Part shown: in pieces, positions 4,958-7,956 of the stretch | How positions within the stretch are numbered: the first letter of the stretch is position 1 | How the letters are laid out: each line of letters opens with the position of its first letter | Assembly: GCA_004294195.1 (NCBI GenBank) | Contig: REAQ01000187.1 | Location: 1-7,956 of the forward strand | Length of the DNA stretch: 7,956 bases | Origin: Sphingobacteriales bacterium | GTDB taxonomy: Bacteria; Bacteroidota; Bacteroidia; Chitinophagales; Chitinophagaceae | Direction: 5' to 3' | The notes under the pieces: model-generated | Told to the model about the DNA's origin: nothing | Database searches by the model: none | What the model saw: only the letters and a program-made list of their open reading frames with translations | Program-made: the position numbers and the translations under genes

Positions 4958-7956
4958 ATGTCATATTCTCCCTCCAATAAAGTCAGGATCGTTACCGCGG
5001 CCAGTTTGTTTGACGGCCATGACGCAGCCATCAATATCATGAGACGCATCATGCAGAGCAAGGGTGCGGAAATCATCCACCTTGGCCATAACCGTTCCGT
5101 TGCAGAGATTGTGGAATGTGCCATTGAGGAAGACGTACAGGGCATCGCCATTACATCTTACCAGGGTGGCCATGTTGAGTTTTTCAAGTACATGAAGGAC
5201 TTGCTGGAGCAGAATGGCTGCGGGCATATCAAGATCTTCGGCGGTGGTGGTGGCACCATCCTCCCAACTGAAATAGATGAACTACATCAGTACGGGATCA
5301 CTAAAATTTATTCTCCTGATGATGGAAGAACGATGGGCCTGGAAGGCATGATTGAGGATGTACTAAAGCAATGCGATCTGCCCTTGAATGGATCAGGCGA
5401 ATATAGTATGCCAATGAGCTTTCCGGAAGTCAAAGACGTCCGGCGAATTGCGCGGCGTATCACCAATGCAGAGAACGGTGTGCCTACCCCTGTTTCCTCC
5501 CCCTCAAAACTTATTCCTGTACTGGGTATTACCGGCACCGGTGGCGCAGGAAAATCTTCTGTGACCGATGAAGTGGTCAGGCGTTTTCTACAGCATACCA
5601 CAGATAAAACAATCGCGGTAATTTCTGTTGATCCTTCTAAGAAAAAAACCGGCGGTGCTTTATTGGGCGACAGAATCCGAATGAATGCGATCCATCACCC
5701 AAGAGCATATATGCGAAGCCTGGCAACTCGGGAAAGCGACAAAGCACTGAGTACGCATGTGCAGGAAGCCATCGATATATGTAAAGCTGAGCAGTTTGAT
5801 CTGATCATTCTGGAAAGTGCGGGCGTAGGGCAAAGTGATGCGTCCATTTTAGATTATAGCGATGTGTCGCTCTATGTGATGACGCCTGAATATGGCGCGG
5901 CATCGCAATTGGAAAAGATCAACATGCTTGATTATGCTGATCTCATTGCCATCAACAAGTTTGACAAAGCCGGTGCGCTGGATGCATTGGCGGATGTGCG
6001 CAAGCAATACAAACGCAATCATGGGAAATGGATGGCGAAAGATGATGAATTACCTGTGATGGGGACCATCGCTTCGCAATTCAATGATGCGGGCGTAAAC
6101 AACCTGTTTGCACACTTGATGCATATAATTATAAAAAAAACCGGTGTGGCATTGATGGATGAATTACACCCGCCAACGGCAAACACATCGTCCAAATCAC
6201 TCATCATCCCACCGTCAAGGGTTAGGTATTTGAGTGAGATTTCCGAAACGGTCAGAGCGTATAATGAGGAAGTGAAGGAACAAGCAGACATTGCCTCTAC
6301 ACTGTATCAGCTCACCGGTGCTAGGGAGAAGGTGGAAGGTGGAAGTTTGAAGGTTGAATTGCAAAAGAAGATCGATGAATTGCAGGAGCAACTGCTGGCG
6401 GTGAACCGGAAATTGCTGGAAGGATGGAAAGCCAAGCTAGATGCATATGCACAAGATCATTATGAATACAAGGTGCGTGACAAGATCATCCGCCAGCCCA
6501 TGTTCAGTACTACACTATCGGGAACCAGGATACCTAAAGTGATCCTTCCTAAGTATCGGGATTGGGGAGATATTTTGACCTGGGAAGCGCAAGAAAATGC
6601 GCCCGGACATTTTCCTTTCACTGCCGGTGTGTTCCCGTTAAAGCGGGAAGGCGAAGATCCAACGAGGATGTTTGCAGGCGAAGGCGGACCGGAGAGAACC
6701 AACAAACGTTTTCACTATGTGGCGCTGGATCAGCCAGCCAAAAGATTGTCGACGGCCTTTGATTCGGTTACCCTTTACGGTGAGGATCCGGATCATCGTC
6801 CGGACATCTACGGTAAGGTGGGTAACAGTGGCGTGAGCATCGCTACGGTGGATGACGCCAAGAAACTGTATAGTGGCTTTGATCTTTGTGATCCCAGAAC
6901 CAGTGTGAGCATGACCATCAATGGTCCGGCCCCGATGATCCTTGCCTTTTTCATGAACGCTGCCATTGACCAGCAATGCGAAAAATACATTACTGCGCAA
7001 GGACTCTGGGATGAGGTGCGTAAGCGAATTGGGGCGATCTATGGTAGTGGTGATCAACCCATCTATCATGGTGAGTTGCCCCATGGAAATACAGGATTGG
7101 GTCTGGCGCTGCTGGGTGTGTCTGGGGACCAGGTACTGCCATCGGAAGTATACCAACAGATCCGTGCGGAGGCGCTTGCCAACGCAAGAGGAACGGTGCA
7201 GGCAGATATTTTGAAAGAAGACCAGGCACAAAATACTTGCATTTTCAGCACTGAGTTCGCCTTGAAGATGATGGGTGATGTGCAACAATACTTTATTGAA
7301 CAGCAGGTAAGGAATTTTTACAGCGTATCCATCTCTGGTTATCATATTGCCGAAGCAGGTGCAAATCCCATTACGCAGTTGGCGTTCACACTGTCTAACG
7401 GTTTTACCTATGTGGAGTACTACCTGAGCAGGGGAATGAATATCGATGATTTTGCACCCAACCTCAGTTTCTTCTTCAGCAATGGAATGGATCCCGAGTA
7501 CAGTGTTATCGGCAGGGTTGCGCGAAGGATCTGGGCCAAGGCGATGAAAATCAAATACAAAGCCAATAAGCGCAGCCAGATGCTGAAGTATCATATCCAG
7601 ACATCGGGCAGAAGTTTACATGCGCAAGAGATCGATTTCAACGATATCCGTACTACTTTGCAGGCTTTGTATGCGATCTATGATAACTGTAATTCCCTGC
7701 ATACAAATGCATATGACGAAGCCATCACTACGCCAACAGAAGAAAGTGTGCGCAGGGCGATGGCGATTCAGCTGATCATCAATCGCGAGTTGGGCACGGC
7801 TAAAAACGAGAACCCTAATCAGGGATCTTTCCTGATTGAGGAGCTGACGGATCTCGTGGAAGAAGCGGTGATGACGGAGTTCGACAAGATCACGGAGCGA
7901 GGTGGGGTGCTGGGTGCGATGGAAAGAATGTACCAGCGCAACAAGATCCAGGAAGA
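4958..7956 (+). CDS. icmF: Fused isobutyryl-CoA mutase IcmF (3' end cut by window edge)
   Basis: The frame is open for 999 codons without a stop. The family usually runs to about 1,100 residues, so roughly the last tenth is missing. IcmF interconverts isobutyryl-CoA and n-butyryl-CoA in the cytoplasm using adenosylcobalamin. Domains in order: an N-terminal B12-binding domain with the base-off motif DGHDAA (Asp19, His21), TSYQGGH and a GGGGG loop; then a MeaB-type chaperone GTPase domain with Walker [10 protein letters not shown] (193-201), GVGQSD (289-294) and NKFD (333-336); a linker (about 440-490); and the mutase barrel with [26 protein letters not shown] and [11 protein letters not shown]. 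At the place where methylmalonyl-CoA mutase has the substrate-binding Arg (RNT), this protein has Gln758 (QNT), the residue expected for isobutyryl-CoA. The ATG at 4958 places [22 protein letters not shown] correctly for the family. A heptamer array interrupts the linker at residues 458-467. Confidence 0.96.
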   Translation, partial: MSYSPSNKVRIVTAASLFDGHDAAINIMRRIMQSKGAEIIHLGHNRSVAEIVECAIEEDVQGIAITSYQGGHVEFFKYMKDLLEQNGCGHIKIFGGGGGTILPTEIDELHQYGITKIYSPDDGRTMGLEGMIEDVLKQCDLPLNGSGEYSMPMSFPEVKDVRRIARRITNAENGVPTPVSSPSKLIPVLGITGTGGAGKSSVTDEVVRRFLQHTTDKTIAVISVDPSKKKTGGALLGDRIRMNAIHHPRAYMRSLATRESDKALSTHVQEAIDICKAEQFDLIILESAGVGQSDASILDYSDVSLYVMTPEYGAASQLEKINMLDYADLIAINKFDKAGALDALADVRKQYKRNHGKWMAKDDELPVMGTIASQFNDAGVNNLFAHLMHIIIKKTGVALMDELHPPTANTSSKSLIIPPSRVRYLSEISETVRAYNEEVKEQADIASTLYQLTGAREKVEGGSLKVELQKKIDELQEQLLAVNRKLLEGWKAKLDAYAQDHYEYKVRDKIIRQPMFSTTLSGTRIPKVILPKYRDWGDILTWEAQENAPGHFPFTAGVFPLKREGEDPTRMFAGEGGPERTNKRFHYVALDQPAKRLSTAFDSVTLYGEDPDHRPDIYGKVGNSGVSIATVDDAKKLYSGFDLCDPRTSVSMTINGPAPMILAFFMNAAIDQQCEKYITAQGLWDEVRKRIGAIYGSGDQPIYHGELPHGNTGLGLALLGVSGDQVLPSEVYQQIRAEALANARGTVQADILKEDQAQNTCIFSTEFALKMMGDVQQYFIEQQVRNFYSVSISGYHIAEAGANPITQLAFTLSNGFTYVEYYLSRGMNIDDFAPNLSFFFSNGMDPEYSVIGRVARRIWAKAMKIKYKANKRSQMLKYHIQTSGRSLHAQEIDFNDIRTTLQALYAIYDNCNSLHTNAYDEAITTPTEESVRRAMAIQLIINRELGTAKNENPNQGSFLIEELTDLVEEAVMTEFDKITERGGVLGAMERMYQRNKIQE
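6331..6358. repeat. 28-bp array of four degenerate heptamers inside icmF (array C)
   Basis: Within the icmF linker four 7-base units lie end to end: GGTGGAA at 6331, GGTGGAA at 6338, GTTTGAA at 6345 and GGTTGAA at 6352. The number of units and the divergent third unit match arrays A and B, although the core sequence differs. It encodes residues 458-467 ([10 protein letters not shown]), between the GTPase and mutase domains, where the protein should tolerate variation. The reading frame is kept across it. Confidence 0.5.

Noticed and set aside
6638..7594. 318-codon minus-strand open frame
   Set aside because: It is antisense to the mutase domain of icmF, whose frame is continuous and fully family-like. 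Long antisense frames are common opposite such codon usage.

Overview
The window looks like a chromosomal segment from a Bacteroidota bacterium, probably a Chitinophagaceae-like lineage. This is inferred from the lipobox lipoproteins, from start codons that lack Shine-Dalgarno sequences, and from promoter-like sites matching the Bacteroidota pattern TTTG-N20-TAnnTTTG. The protein families also fit: a PAP2/vanadium-haloperoxidase-like lipoprotein, a periplasmic GH37 trehalase and a fused isobutyryl-CoA mutase. No transposase, tRNA, rRNA or CRISPR array was seen.

Layout. (1) At 2-64 is the last 20 codons of an unidentified upstream gene, whose TAA overlaps the next ATG (TAATG). (2) At 64-1466 is a PAP2/haloperoxidase-type lipoprotein gene. 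It keeps all catalytic motifs at its 3' end but is broken near 460 by a frame change together with the apparent loss of about 40 codons. (3) At 1467-2347 lie about 880 bp with no credible protein gene. This stretch is not empty: it holds two tandem, diverged copies of what appears to be the same non-coding RNA gene, both on the minus strand. Each copy has an upstream TTCATCGAC element, a promoter, an A/C-rich body with about five copies of a degenerate AUCCUU-GAAAAC-type motif, a GUUAGCC/GGCUAAC stem and a strong terminator hairpin. A 28-bp array of four heptamers lies just past each terminator. (4) At 2348-3985, minus strand, is periplasmic trehalase. (5) At 4071-4898 is a predicted lipoprotein with a beta-barrel-like body. 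(6) From 4958 to the window end is icmF, cut off by the window edge. It has a good promoter whose predicted start site falls in a perfect 14-bp palindrome directly before the ATG.

How it fits together. The protein genes are ordinary housekeeping or accessory functions: trehalose breakdown in the periplasm, branched-chain acyl-CoA rearrangement, and surface lipoproteins. They do not form an obvious single pathway. The most interesting part is the non-coding interval with its paired sRNA-like units. Next is the heptamer-array pattern, which recurs a third time inside the icmF coding sequence with the same four-unit architecture.
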